From contig CAJNOI010000054.1 of the NCBI GenBank assembly GCA_905250115.1, positions 313,277 to 377,276 on the forward strand: a stretch of 64,000 nt of DNA. Direction: 5' to 3'. Source of the stretch: Adineta steineri. Taxonomy: Eukaryota > Rotifera > Eurotatoria > Adinetida > Adinetidae. The notes below the pieces were generated by a model. The model made no database searches. It saw only the letters and a list, made by a program, of their open reading frames with translations, and was not told where the DNA came from. Both the position numbers and the translations under genes were made by a program. Of this stretch, positions 1 through 11,492 are shown one piece after another (positions within the stretch are counted from its first letter, which is position 1; each line of letters opens with the position of its first letter).

Positions 1-454
1 TGAGAATTTCAATTAGATCATATAATTCAATCAAATTATTGTCCAAAAATAGAATCACATCGAAACTCTTTCTTTTAAAAATGACCAATTTTTTCCAATC
101 AGATAAGGTTAAGTCTCGCTAGTGTAGCTTAGTCGTGGTCAGATTTGGATTGTACGAATTCAATCAGTTGAGTAAATTAATACAACTTTTCTTCTCGGAT
201 TAACGATATATTCAAGACGACCTATTCTTTAGTGATTTCACACTATCTGAGATTTTATTGCCCTGCAATCTTTGAAAGTTTATCGAGTTCATATGCAGAA
301 ACATTATAAAACTGAGTAAAATCATCATGAGATATTGAACAAATAATAGGAATATAGAAATTTAATCTCGGCAGCACATACCATGTTAAATGAATTTCAT
401 AAACTATTGCTACTTATAAACTGACGCTGAATAGCTTTGTTAAGTTGAGAAAGA
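1..454. other. intergenic, upstream of the 7TM receptor
   Basis: AT-rich DNA with no open frame of note. It probably holds the receptor promoter. A 13-base match to the 5' part of U6 snRNA lies near 368-380 but does not extend. Confidence 0.5.
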
Positions 455-1537
455 TTGATTTCATTTCTTGATGACCATGTATTTCTTTCTTCAGCTAAAA
501 TTCAGACCAGTTGTTTCATTGGTCAAAAATGTCAGTTCTACAAAAAAAGTATTGGTATCATTCTCGATGATATTTTACGTGACGAAATTCGATCGAACAT
601 GACACTGGCTGATCAAACAGTATTGGTAAAAATCAATGCCGCTTTAACGATGATTATGTTTGTTGGAGGTTTTATCAATAGTATTTTATCTATATTAACA
701 TTTAAAAATAAAGATTTACGACAAGTTGGATGTGGCATCTATCTCTTGGCATCATCAATTACTTCTTTACTTGCAATCAGCATGTTTACAGTGAAGTTTT
801 GGTTTGTTGTTCTCACTCAAATGGATTTATCGATTCATGTTTCTGTTGTTCGAGGAGGTTGTATATCGATCGAATTTCTTCTCAAGCTTTGTCTATATTT
901 GGATGCTTGGCTCAATGCTTGTGTAGCCATTGAAAGAGCGATTCTCGTTTTCAAAGGAATCAACTTCAATAAACAGAAAAGTCAACAGATTGCTCGATGG
1001 ATAATGCTCATTCTACCAATCTGTATCATGGGTTCAATCATTCACGAACCTTTACATCGAGAATTGTACGAGATAAAGACAGATACGAACCAAGTAGATA
1101 TCGATAGATGGTGTGTAACTCGTTACTCTCCTCCTGTTCAACAATACAATACAATCATCCTATTTTTTCATCTTGTCGCTCCATGTATGATCAATCTTTG
1201 TTCTGCTTTATTCATCGTATTCGGATCAGCCCGACAACGATCAGCAGCTCAAACAAGACGAACTTTAAAAGAACATGTCTATAATCAACTTAGTGAACAC
1301 AAACAATTATTAATCAGCCCGATCATTCTTCTGATTCTATCCTTACCCCGTTTGATTATGTCGATGTTATCAGAATGTGTCAATCCATCTAATCATCGAT
1401 TATTATTTATTTTTGGTTATTTCATCTCATTTACTCCATCGATGCTTATCTTTCTTGTTTTTGTTCTTCCTTCAGCATTGTACAGAAAAACATTTCAAGA
1501 ATCATTCAGACGATGGCGTCGACTCATTCATCAATAA
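455..1537 (+). CDS. rhodopsin-like 7TM G-protein-coupled receptor
   Basis: Single-exon frame of 360 residues if started at 455. The ATG at 599 (312 residues) puts the first membrane helix about 15 residues from the N-terminus and is the likelier start. Counting from residue 1 of the long frame, hydrophobic helices begin near 58, 90, 130, 180, 230, 285 and 315. A DAW motif and a basic run follow the third helix region. The C-terminal tail is short and basic, giving the compact one-domain architecture of the large peptide/orphan receptor families in rotifers. The ligand cannot be read from the sequence. The gene stands alone, with more than 2 kb of non-coding DNA downstream. Membrane topology is well supported; assignment to a receptor subfamily is not. 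Confidence 0.8.
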   Translation: MISFLDDHVFLSSAKIQTSCFIGQKCQFYKKSIGIILDDILRDEIRSNMTLADQTVLVKINAALTMIMFVGGFINSILSILTFKNKDLRQVGCGIYLLASSITSLLAISMFTVKFWFVVLTQMDLSIHVSVVRGGCISIEFLLKLCLYLDAWLNACVAIERAILVFKGINFNKQKSQQIARWIMLILPICIMGSIIHEPLHRELYEIKTDTNQVDIDRWCVTRYSPPVQQYNTIILFFHLVAPCMINLCSALFIVFGSARQRSAAQTRRTLKEHVYNQLSEHKQLLISPIILLILSLPRLIMSMLSECVNPSNHRLLFIFGYFISFTPSMLIFLVFVLPSALYRKTFQESFRRWRRLIHQ

Positions 1538-2520
1538 TTAATGTTTCTTCATTATTTCAGAACTTTTCTGTTCTATTACTATGGTATTCGCATCGGTTTA
1601 ACAACTAATCGAAAAATGTCGATCAAATAGAACAATATTTTCCGTCTTTCGCACAGACTATCAAATAATGGCAGATAGATTTGATAAGTTTATGGTTATA
1701 TTATTTCTAACCAGTTGAAAAATGAAGAACACTTGGCGTGAAGGTGAAATCTCACAAGTTTCGAAAGTGTTGTTTCTAAAAAAAGTTTTCATACAAATTT
1801 CTCAGCTTGCTATTTAATAAAATTTTATGTCAGTGTAGTTTTCATCCCTAAAAATATTATATATAAACTAACAATGATTAGATAAAATGTCGGACGAACG
1901 ATAAAATAGAATTCAAACTTGCTGAACATTTCAAAATTAGTGTCTGAGATAGTTTTCAAAAATGATCATTTTGAAAAGTTGTGATGAGACTTGTATCTTA
2001 ACATTTTCATCGATTATTGTTAACAAAATGAATAAGATTATATTTAATGAATTAATTAAATCTTTTTTGAAGAACATCAAACGGTGCATCTTTTCAAAAT
2101 AATGATAAATATCAAATACGGATAATATCATTTTTTATTTCGCATTTATAAATTCATAAACTTCATTAGCTCTCTCTCAATCGCAGCGAAGAATAAAATT
2201 CGACAGAAAAACGTCACTGAGATCATTTGGAACAATCAAAAGCTGATTAGCAGGATCTGTTCTATTATAGCCATCCTACCGCAAACAACCATCTGTGGAA
2301 CATCAAAAAGTGCTTCACTTTGTTTCATCGTCAGTAAAATAAGTAATTAGGTAGACAAACAACCAAATCCTTTTACAATTCAATATGCAACATACAGAAA
2401 ACAAGTGAATGAAACACAATTATTTTTTGAATTGAATTTAATAATTGTTTTCTTGCATCAAAAATATAAACACACATACTGTATCAAGAATGAGCTTAGA
2501 CAATGACTTGAAAGTAGTTG

Positions 2521-2564
2521 TGGTTGTGGGTGTTTATTGTTTATCTACACCCACACCCACACCC
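2521..2564. repeat. interstitial telomere-like inverted repeat 1
   Basis: A G-rich arm with TGTGGG (2521-2533) faces a C-rich arm of three CCCACA-type units (2546-2564) across a 12-nt spacer. The hexamer matches the repeat I recall for bdelloid telomeres. The arms are oriented G-strand towards G-strand. Confidence 0.6.
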
Positions 2565-2994
2565 GATCTATCATGGCTTCACAGTGTAAAAGAAAAGTGG
2601 GATTAGAGAGTGTGTGTGTAGAAGAAACTCATACCAATATCTTTAACATAAGAACTTCCCGAGTAACATCAGATTAATTCTGCTAGTCATTATATATTAA
2701 AAGCAATGATGCAAACATTATCAAGGGTATGGATGAATATGCGTATCATTATTCTAAAATTTCTCATTCATACTCGCGCACACATCCTAAAAATATCGTT
2801 TTGCTCATTTTCTAATAAATACAGTGTCTAAAAAATAAGATATTTTTCTTAAGAGAAAAACAACAATTAACAGTTTTGTTCGGTACGGCAAGTGTCTAAT
2901 GTTCACATAAGGTAGCGACAGAGAATAGCTATTCAAAAAAAATATATTTTATTTCAATCTTACTTGATAGTGTGAATGCGAGTATGGTGTTGAC

Positions 2995-3093
2995 TTCTCA
3001 TTTATTTAAATATAGTAAATGAACACTTTACTGTAGGTTTTTTTTTATTGATTTCTCATTTATATAAATGTGACAAATGAAGACTTTACTGTA
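2995..3093. repeat. 41-bp tandem duplication
   Basis: Two diverged direct copies (2995-3035 and 3053-3093, period 58) share the motif TTCTCATTTAT at the start and ACTTTACTGTA at the end. The block is non-coding. Confidence 0.6.
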
Positions 3094-3670
3094 AACTTAA
3101 GGAAAGAAAAAAAGAAAAGTTTTGTGAGTCCATTTATCGTTGATACAAATGTGTGTATAAATGATATAAATCAATATATTGATAGTTTGTTCTATTATTT
3201 ATTTTCGAAATAAGAACAATCTTCTCAGTGTTCATTTATGCTATAAGTCGAGTTAAACATCTCACGAAGTATATGTGAGTAGCAAGTATAATTCACCGAG
3301 ATAATCATGTCAGTTTAATTTCGTATTAGTTATGATATACAAGAGATAAGTTAGAATTGAATCACTACATTAAGTTCCAATTATTAGTCAATTCAAATTT
3401 TCTTTCTTTTTTACTTCGTTTCATGCGAAGATAAGTTCATCATTCGTCGACACTTAAGGGAGAGGTATGCAAAAAACCAAAAAATCGATTTTTGCCTATA
3501 TTTTGGGTGTAGTCTAAAAAGTAATTCTTGCGCAGTATTCTAACTTAACGATTCATTTTGGCAAGTCAGTTTATTAGAGAAAACTGTTTGTCGTACTCAT
3601 CTACTAATAAACTTGACATATGAAAATTTTGTGAAAAACTTAATTTACAACCTAATACTTGTTTGATATT

Positions 3671-3726
3671 GGTGGGTGTAGGTGGAAGAAGTAGAAAAGA
3701 CCAGAACTCACACCCACACCCACCCC
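3671..3726. repeat. interstitial telomere-like inverted repeat 2
   Basis: The left arm GGTGGGTGTAGGTGG (3671-3685) faces a right arm of CCCACA-type units (3709-3726) with 23 nt between them. Orientation is the same as at 2521-2564. Confidence 0.55.
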
Positions 3727-4006
3727 TTTTATATTACATCTACACTTGCAGCCTCGTTCCAAAATATCTTCAATAAGTGGTATAGGTATATTATTTATCT
3801 CACAGAGTTATATATTTTTATTTTAAATGTGTATATATATATATATGTATATATAAAGGAAGAGATGAAAACAAAAGGCAAAACTGCTTAGGAAAACGAC
3901 ACGAACAAACAGAAAAACAACTAGGAATGAGAACAATTGCACTGACAAAGCACAAAATAAACATCTAGTAAAAAAAAGCGGGATCAGATCATTTCTTAAA
4001 TCTTTC

Positions 4007-5987
4007 TTATTTGTTCGATAATTTAAATATTTGTTCAATTTCTTTATCGGACCATGGTTGTTGCCATTTGAGATAATGTTGAAAAATTTTTAATGAACGT
4101 CCTTTATTATTAAGAAAATGTGATAGGCGTTGTTTAAAATTTTCTTCCATGTTGCCATGTTTCGATGAGATATGTAAAATCATACATTCACGTGATAAAA
4201 CATTAAAAAATTCTTCATGTGAACAAGCATGACAACGATAAAAAACAGTATGTGTTAACCATTCTTTTGATATTTCTTTTGCTGTTAAAATAACCGGTAT
4301 ACTTTGAAAAGGCGGAAAAATTTCAGTAATTACTTCATTTTTTACTGAACTTTTACGTGTATTCATTCGTGTTGATTTTATAATAGAATTTTCATCAAGT
4401 TTATTCATTGAATTCGAGATTTTTCTACGAGATACTGGTTGCTTCTTGTTATTATTTGATTCATTCATTATTCGAATACGTGGTCTTGTCATAGGAAGAT
4501 TTGACTCATCCATTGTTGTTGATTCAATTTTTGGTACTTTAAGTAAAATAGGACTTGGACTTCTATTGGGTTTTCGTTTTTCGACGATTGGCATAACAGA
4601 AACATTACGGTGTTCTGTATGCAATTGACTAAAATAAAGAAATTAATGAAGAAACGAATATTTTTCTTAATCAAATAAATTACTTAGTTGACTGTTGATG
4701 ATCACTAAGAGTTAAATCTAATTGCACCGGATTATTTTTTTCATTCTGAATAACTGTTCTTGTTGTTTTTGGTAAAATATGATCTGTTTGTAAATGTTCA
4801 TGATTATCTTCAACATGAATACATGGTATTGTTGTTGATTGATCACATCGTCGAATTTTTAATGGTGTTAAAATTTGTTGTTCATTATTATGTTGAAATG
4901 TTTGAAAATAATTTCTTTTCAAAGTTTTTTGTAAATTTATTGAATAATCTGTCATTGTTTGTCGAAGAATATTAATAAATGAAAATGCTGTATAAGATGT
5001 ATGATGTTGATTATCATTACTATTTACAATTATTTGAAATTCTTGACTAGCTATTGAATGCAATAAATGAAAATAAATATTTATATCAGAAAAATAATTA
5101 TGAAAATTTTTATGTGTTGATATTTGTACTAATGAATTAAAATTTGGATCAAATATTAATGGATAAGAATTATTTGAATTTGTATTTAATCGTTGTCGTG
5201 ATGTTATTTGTGTTGGTAATTTAATATGAAAATTTTTTTGATTAAATATTAATGAATTTTTTTGAGATTTTTTTATTGATGAATAAGATTGTTTTTTTAA
5301 TCGAGCTCGTTTAACACTTGCATAGAAATTTTTTTGTTCACGCCGAGAATATTTATATAAATGATAGGATGTTGAAAATTTATTATTTAATGTATTTGAT
5401 AAGATTTCTTGGTCAGATTGATTATCATTTCTTTCAAAAGAATTACAAATAGAATCATCGAATGATGATTGTTTGGAAGAAGATGATATATATCCGATTG
5501 ATAATGGTATTTGTAAATATGTATTTGTTTTATCTTTACGTTTAGTAGAAATAAATTTATCATTTGATCGATGTAATTTTAACACTAAAAGAAAAACGTT
5601 TTAAATAAATAAACTTAAATACAGGACAGAGATGGGATTAGTTCGTGTTTTTCTCGAACCGAGCTGAAACTTATAACAATCTAACGAGTTGTGTGTCTCA
5701 AATCGAACCGAACCGATCTCATCTCTAATACAGAAGAGGAAATATTTACTCTGAAGTACGGCATGATCATTTTTATTAAGTCGTGGTAAACGAATTGTTT
5801 CATTAGTTTTTTTCGTCGAATTTATAATATGACAAGATGGGAAATGAGATATCATGGAAGCACGATCGATAAATTGATCAAAACAAAATTGACAGATGAG
5901 ATTTGGATGTACTAAAATTAAATAGAATATTTTAAAAGAAAAACTTTTCGATACAATTCTTTTTTTTATACCTGTTAATGAAGCCAT
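4007..5987 (-). CDS. zinc-finger protein of unknown function
   Basis: Four exons fit by splice consensus and phase: 5972-5987, 5750-5911, 4684-5584 and 4007-4628, giving 566 residues with no frame break. Two metal-binding motifs sit at the ends. Near the N-terminus are C12-x2-C15 with H28 and C32/H33. Near the C-terminus is a C2H2-like motif, C492-x2-C495 with H512 and H517. The long middle is rich in Ser, Asn, Lys and Gln and looks disordered. The layout suggests a nuclear or nucleic-acid-associated protein, but I do not recognise the family. Intron 2 (5585-5749) is largely occupied by a small inverted-repeat element. The ATG at 5987 is chosen because the 16-nt first exon keeps the frame with exon 2. 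Confidence 0.7.
5625..5726. mobile_element. MITE-like element in a zinc-finger gene intron
   Basis: Imperfect terminal inverted repeats (AGAGATGGGAT at 5628; its diverged complement ends at 5726) are flanked by perfect 7-bp direct repeats AATACAG at 5618-5624 and 5727-5733. The element is about 100 bp with no coding capacity. Confidence 0.5.
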
Positions 5988-6131
5988 ATGATATCAATAA
6001 ATAATCACCGGAATAATTTAATGAGAATTATTCTTCATAATCTACAATAAGACAACATTACTAATTGACACGAAGAAAAAAAAGAAGGAAATTAAATCGA
6101 ACGGACAAGAAAAAGAAATCATAAAATTTAT

Positions 6132-7139
6132 TTATCTATAATCTGTGATATCATTTGATGCTCCTGTTTGTTGATCAAATTTAAATGTATCAATAAAATG
6201 TCCTGACATTTTTTGTTTTAATATATGAAATAAATGTATATGTCTTGAATTAATTTGTGTTTGTTGATTTAAATCATATTCTAATTGTTCAATATGTTTT
6301 AACTCTCTTGCTTGTACAGCTAATGTTATTGACTGCAATAAATAAAAGAGTGTTTCATCTAAATAAGACATTGGAATATTTAATTTTTCATAGGATTCCC
6401 ATGTATATGCATCTAATGTTTTAGCATAATCAGCACGAAGACGTTGAGGATGTGGTTGAAGTATTAATAAAAGAAAAAGACGTATAATATCATAGGATGC
6501 TACTAAACGACGATAACTAATATCATTTATTGATGTTTTTGTTAAACGATCAATAAGAACAGTTGTTGTTTGTAATGCTAAATTATATTTTTCATTATCA
6601 ATACGTATATTAATTAAACGTTGATAGATACATATTTGTATAGATAATAAATCTTGGAATGAATCTAATGCCATGGAAAATAGGCGTTCACTTTCTTGAA
6701 ATTTTTCTAAATTTTCTAAATGTAAAGCAACTTGAAATGTTATTAAACCAGCTAAATAACGTTCATTTTGTTCACGTAAATTTTTTTGTGCTAGTTGGTA
6801 TGTTGATAATGCTAATGATAAATTTTCATGATAGGATAATGTATTTGAATCATGTATTTGTAATTCAATTTCTATAAATATTGAAGCAGCTTCAAGTAAC
6901 ATTTGTAATTCACTTGTAGATGATTTTAATTCGGAAAAACAACGTGATGATTGAATTAAACATAGACCAGCATATTCAAGACAATTTTCTTGACGAAATT
7001 GACGTGATAATGATTGAAAATCAACTGCAGCTTCAGCATATTTTGGTTTACGACTTGTAACAACACCACCAAAACGAACTTTTTTTAATTTACCATAGAT
7101 TATACGTAATCGTTCGATATGATCAATTGATGGATTCAT
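6132..7139 (-). CDS. F8A1: huntingtin-associated protein HAP40 (F8A)
   Basis: Intronless frame of 335 residues; the human protein is about 370 and also intronless. The N-terminus has the family pattern KPKYAEAAVDF, followed by an all-helical TPR-like body with a CLEYAGLC segment. The C-terminal third carries LLLILQPHPQRL, the Tyr-Trp-Glu stretch AYTWESY and a final LxxLLQS helix, all matching HAP40. The proline-rich linker of the vertebrate protein is absent. HAP40 binds and stabilises huntingtin and links it to Rab5 endosomes. Its presence implies that a huntingtin orthologue exists elsewhere in the genome. The first ATG after an in-frame stop is used as start. Confidence 0.9.
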   Translation of the reverse strand: MNPSIDHIERLRIIYGKLKKVRFGGVVTSRKPKYAEAAVDFQSLSRQFRQENCLEYAGLCLIQSSRCFSELKSSTSELQMLLEAASIFIEIELQIHDSNTLSYHENLSLALSTYQLAQKNLREQNERYLAGLITFQVALHLENLEKFQESERLFSMALDSFQDLLSIQICIYQRLINIRIDNEKYNLALQTTTVLIDRLTKTSINDISYRRLVASYDIIRLFLLLILQPHPQRLRADYAKTLDAYTWESYEKLNIPMSYLDETLFYLLQSITLAVQARELKHIEQLEYDLNQQTQINSRHIHLFHILKQKMSGHFIDTFKFDQQTGASNDITDYR

Positions 7140-8924
7140 ACTAAGAGAATTTCTCGATTCAGAAATACGTAAATATGTTATTCGATATAAGAGAAGTTGT
7201 TTAGAGTATATATCGATTGGTTAATTATTTGTCTGGAAAACTAATATTTGTATCATCGGATAGATGACGCTACTAACAATACATCACATTCTACAATTCA
7301 GTATATTTTATTTTTTCTAAAAATTGTTGAATGAATATTTTTTTTTGTTTGAAATTATATCGTTCAATCCTAGTCTTTTTTTGTTATTTTTATATGACAT
7401 GTGACCATCTGTCCTTGATCAAATATTTTAATCATTATTGAATTTTATTAAGGAACGAGAAAGAATTTTGAAATAAATGAATAAAAAATTTAATTGCTTT
7501 TTTTTCAGTTATTAACAAATCTTGCATCATACTAATCTCAATAGTAAGAAAATGATGAAATTACAATAAGTAATCATGTATTTCATAATTCCGGGAAAAA
7601 AAATATGTCTATGTGTCATTTTATCTTTCATCAAATAGTCTGATTTATTCTGAAATTCATATCATGTAAGCTGTCACATTTGATTTAAATAAATATTTAT
7701 CAGGCAATCGTTTGAATAAAAATTAAAAAAAAAACAACAACAACATATTTTCATTGCATATAATTTACTTATATAACATGTAATCAATCCATCATATTAT
7801 TAAGCGTAAATAATTATAAAGACACACTCTTAATTCATAATCAAAATACGAATTGAGAAACAATACAAAATTTAATTTTTTACATGTCGTTTTTTTTTGT
7901 CATTTATAATAAATGTAACACTTTAAGTACGGCATTTATTGAATGTCCTGATAAGAAGAACTAAAACGTGTGAATTATAAAACAGATGTTTAAATGATAT
8001 GAAACGTGTGTTATTTTTAATACACAATTTATTTCTTCATAATCTTCTATCAATCAAATGAGTATATGACTTTGTTTTAAAGTAAATATTTTTCTATTTA
8101 TCCTAATGTTCCTGAAAACGAAGGACAAATATACATTCTAAAAATAATATTTACACATATTTTTATCAGGTCACATGTATTAAAATAATTCTGATTTTTA
8201 TTTTTTGTCCATTTAAATACTGTTCACTTTATATTCTGTCAAAAAAAATAAATATACAAGCGCATAACAAAAAAAAACAACAAATGCTGGTCACCGGCAA
8301 CTAGACGTATTACAAATATCTTTCATATGTCACACATGATTTTTTTTCATCACATAAAAATAAAACAAACAAACAATTGATTGTGTTATAATAAAGGTAT
8401 GCGCATATACATTTAACTAAACTATAAATAATATCGAACATGCTGTTATCATACACTGTTTCTGACCAGCAGAGAAGTGGAATACATTCATCGTACTTTT
8501 AAGCAGAAGAAGAAGAAAAAAATAAGAATGGGAGAGAGGCAAATAAAAGAGAAAAATAAATATACATACACAAACTCCCATATCTTATCTGAAGTTGAAA
8601 GGCTCAAAGAGACGCACAACATTAACAGAAATAAATAACAACAGTAAAAATATATATGTTTATAAAGATTTTGTTTTTCTTGTTTACAAAGAAAATAAAA
8701 ATAAAAACCAACAATTCTACGTTGGATGAACGACAAAAAACTAAAAGGAATTTTTCAACAACTACAATATTATAAAGTCTGTACATTTGAACATGAATGT
8801 CAGCGGCTTATTTTTCTCATTTTTACATTAAATTGCATTACAGAATAGGATCATTAATATGTCATCTAACAATCAACTGAGAAAAAGAAACAGCTAGTCT
8901 ACTCAAACAAAATGTACAATATTT
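7140..8924. other. intergenic, AT-rich
   Basis: 1.8 kb between the HAP40 start and the TOB stop codon, both on the minus strand. It should contain the HAP40 promoter and the TOB 3' UTR. It is full of A/T homopolymers. The frame at 8488-8736 is low-complexity and unconvincing. Confidence 0.5.
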
Positions 8925-10412
8925 TTAATACTTAGATTTTCGACTACCAGTAGCAGTCGTTGGTATTTGAAGGAATGTTTGTTGGGTAAAATAAGGAGCT
9001 ACACGATCAATATTCATTGGTGTTGGTGTTGGTGGTGAACTAGGAGCAAATGATGGAATGTAATTTTGTCGTTGTTGATACATTTGATTTGGCATACGAC
9101 GATGATGTGAATTTTTACCGGTTGGATTTGGACTTGAGGAATGTTTTTGTAATGCTAATGCTTTATATAAACGATTAAGTTTATAATAATCTAAAAGAAA
9201 ATAAAAAAATTTATTATTATTTTTTTTTTCAAATTAATAGAATATTTACATGGATAACTTTCAACATAACCACAATAACCACTGTCGGATGATTCATTTG
9301 ATGTTGTACTAAGCATTGAATGTGGTGTATCCGAACGATCAGGTTGACTATTATTTCCTTCGATTGGTGAATTTTCATCCAAATTATTAATACTTGTTTC
9401 TAATGGATGTGGTTTTAATGGAACATTTATTGGAGATGATGAGGACATTTGAAAAATTGGAGCTTGTGGTGATAATGCTCTTGGTGGTGTAAATAATGGT
9501 GCATTGTAATACATAGATGGTTGCATTACGGGAAAAGGAGATGATGTACGTTGTGGTGTTGATGCACCTGAACAACTAGCTGAATCACATGGTGATGAAT
9601 TAACTGGTGATACACGTGATGTATTAACCATAGGTACACGACAGTCAGAAAATAATGTATCGAGATCATTATGTATCAATTCATTTCCTTCTTTATCAAA
9701 TCGAGCAACAATTAATTGTTGATTATCTTTTGGGTGAACATGATTTCCCAATCTAAATAATTAAAATAACATCAAATAAATTACGTCATTAAAAAAAAAT
9801 AAGGTCAAAAAGGTCATTGTCTCATTATGATTAGTACTCATTTAAATTTCTGTCGTTGTCATGAAAGACAAAAACAACTCATTCTTTTCCGTTCTTTCGT
9901 CATCGTTATTACAGAGTAATGACATCATCCTCGTGATTATTACATTGCGCACTAACACTGCCCACGTCTTTTCTTTTTATCATGCGAAGAAGAAGAGAAG
10001 GGAAAAAAAACTTGTACGAGTTTTAATTATTGTTATAACACCTACCTAACTGATACTTCACATGGATCAATCCATAATGTTAATTGATGTCGAATACCAA
10101 GTAAACTTGGTGTGAAACCTAATTTACGGCATACTTGAGCGACAATAACATCACAAAAATCATTTTCATCATTGAATTCAAGTGAACGATATGCTTGTCC
10201 TTTGATCGGTTTATCTGTAATACAAAAAAAAAATGAAATATAATTTTAATATATAACTAAATCTTACCAGGATACCAATGTCCTTGATAACGTTCGAGTA
10301 AAACTTTTTCAAGTTGTGTACGAAATTGTTCGATACTTTCTTGTTTAATAGAACCAAATCTTTCAACATAAGATGAAAGTAATTCAAGTGCAACACTAAT
10401 TTCTTGTTTCAT
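8925..10412 (-). CDS. TOB1: BTG/TOB family anti-proliferative protein
   Basis: Four exons join in phase: 10268-10412, 10046-10214, 9250-9752 and 8925-9190, giving 360 residues. Residues 1 to about 115 are the BTG domain, with box A (ERYQGHWYPDKPIKGQAYRS) and box B (LTLWIDPCEVSVRLGN). The long Ser/Pro/Asn-rich C-terminus and total length match TOB (about 345) rather than the short BTG1/2 proteins. Known role: the BTG domain binds the CAF1/CNOT7 deadenylase and, in TOB, promotes mRNA decay and restrains proliferation. Another CCR4-NOT component, CNOT6, lies in the same window at 40-45 kb. A TATA box and a cluster of CRE-like sites lie upstream. The choice of TOB over BTG rests on length and tail. 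Confidence 0.9.
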
Positions 10413-10496
10413 TGTGATAAATATCTATATGAGAATATATTGTAAATGACAATGTCTTGTTACTAAATAAAAATGAATAACTGAAATATGCCGCCT

Positions 10497-10503
10497 TATA
10501 TAT
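10497..10503 (-). promoter_or_regulatory. candidate TATA box of the TOB gene
   Basis: Minus-strand TATATAAGG, about 85-90 nt upstream of the TOB ATG, followed by the GC-rich GGCGGC. Spacing suits a TATA box with a short 5' UTR. This is an inference from sequence alone. Confidence 0.4.
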
Positions 10504-10704
10504 AGTGTGTATGTTATGACATACATTGCGTTCGTTGTTCTTTTTCCTTCGAGATAGAATAGAATAGAATAGAGAGAAAAAAAATAAAGGAGGAAGAAGA
10601 AGAAAGAAAGAAGAAAAAAATCGTAATCTAGTTAGGTATGTTTTCGAGAGAAAAGATGAAAAAAAACCTTTGTAAAAGTAATAAACGACGTAATAATCAA
10701 TTGC

Positions 10705-11492
10705 TGACGGTAGTGACGAATTGTAGGTTATTGTTTGTTTGGAGAGAGAAAAAGAGAGAGAGAAACATAGACAGAAAGGAATATTTTTATGTTCCTAAGA
10801 AATTTCCATGGATGTTGTTTTACTATGTAGAATAGAATACAATGATGACGCATAACGATGACAACTCTTGACTCATATATAAAAACACATGAGAAAATGT
10901 CTTGCGTCATTACTCCCTTTCAGCAATGACGTTGCATTTTAGAAATCGAACATGTGTAAATGCTTTATCCCCGCTGGTTTCAAATAAGTGTATTTAAAAG
11001 CTATGATGTACTCATTCATTCAGGAAAAAAACATATGTTGTTAACAATACAAAACATCCAACTATTGTTACTATCGACAAAAGAAAAACGCCTCGAAACA
11101 AGAAACATATTGAGTTATTATATCAGAAAAAAATAATCATAAAAAAAGGTTTTTTTCTTGAAAATATCACGTCAATCCCTTTAGACAGAAATATTAAAAG
11201 GTTATCATGTCATTATATATTAAAATTTCTATTTTTTTCCCTTTTGTAATAACTACTAATATCTTTTTTTGTGGGTCTAAAAAATAAATCAAAAGCACCG
11301 AATTATTCCCAGCTGTGACTTTAACAAGTACGCATGGTATCTGCCCACATACATTTATGTTTGTTATCGAACATGTTGTCGCGCCTACGAATATGTAAAA
11401 AAAGAATGAAAAAAGTACAAAGACGACGTCACCAATGCAATCAATTCGATAAATATGTACAGAACTGAAACGTCATATTGTCTGCCACGTCA
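10705..11492. promoter_or_regulatory. cluster of CRE-like (TGACG/CGTCA) sites and one AP-1 site
   Basis: TGACG at 10705, 10714, 10846 and 10927; CGTCA at 10905, 11170, 11427, 11471 and 11488. The site at 11425-11431 is GACGTCA. A perfect AP-1 site TGACTCA is at 10869-10875. Nine CG-containing pentamers in 800 bp of AT-rich DNA is denser than expected by eye. Confidence 0.4.

Larger units (their letters stand above)
1538..4006. other. intergenic with telomere-like and tandem repeats
   Basis: About 2.5 kb without a convincing gene. It contains two inverted TGTGGG/CCCACA blocks (2521-2564 and 3671-3726), a 41-bp tandem duplication (2995-3093) and a short AT dinucleotide run near 3832-3846. Short open frames here have no recognisable domains. 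Confidence 0.6.

Noticed and set aside
368..380. 13-base match to the 5' part of U6 snRNA (TCGGCAGCACATA)
   Set aside because: The sequence diverges immediately on both sides, with no U6 core, no terminal T run at the right distance and no upstream element.
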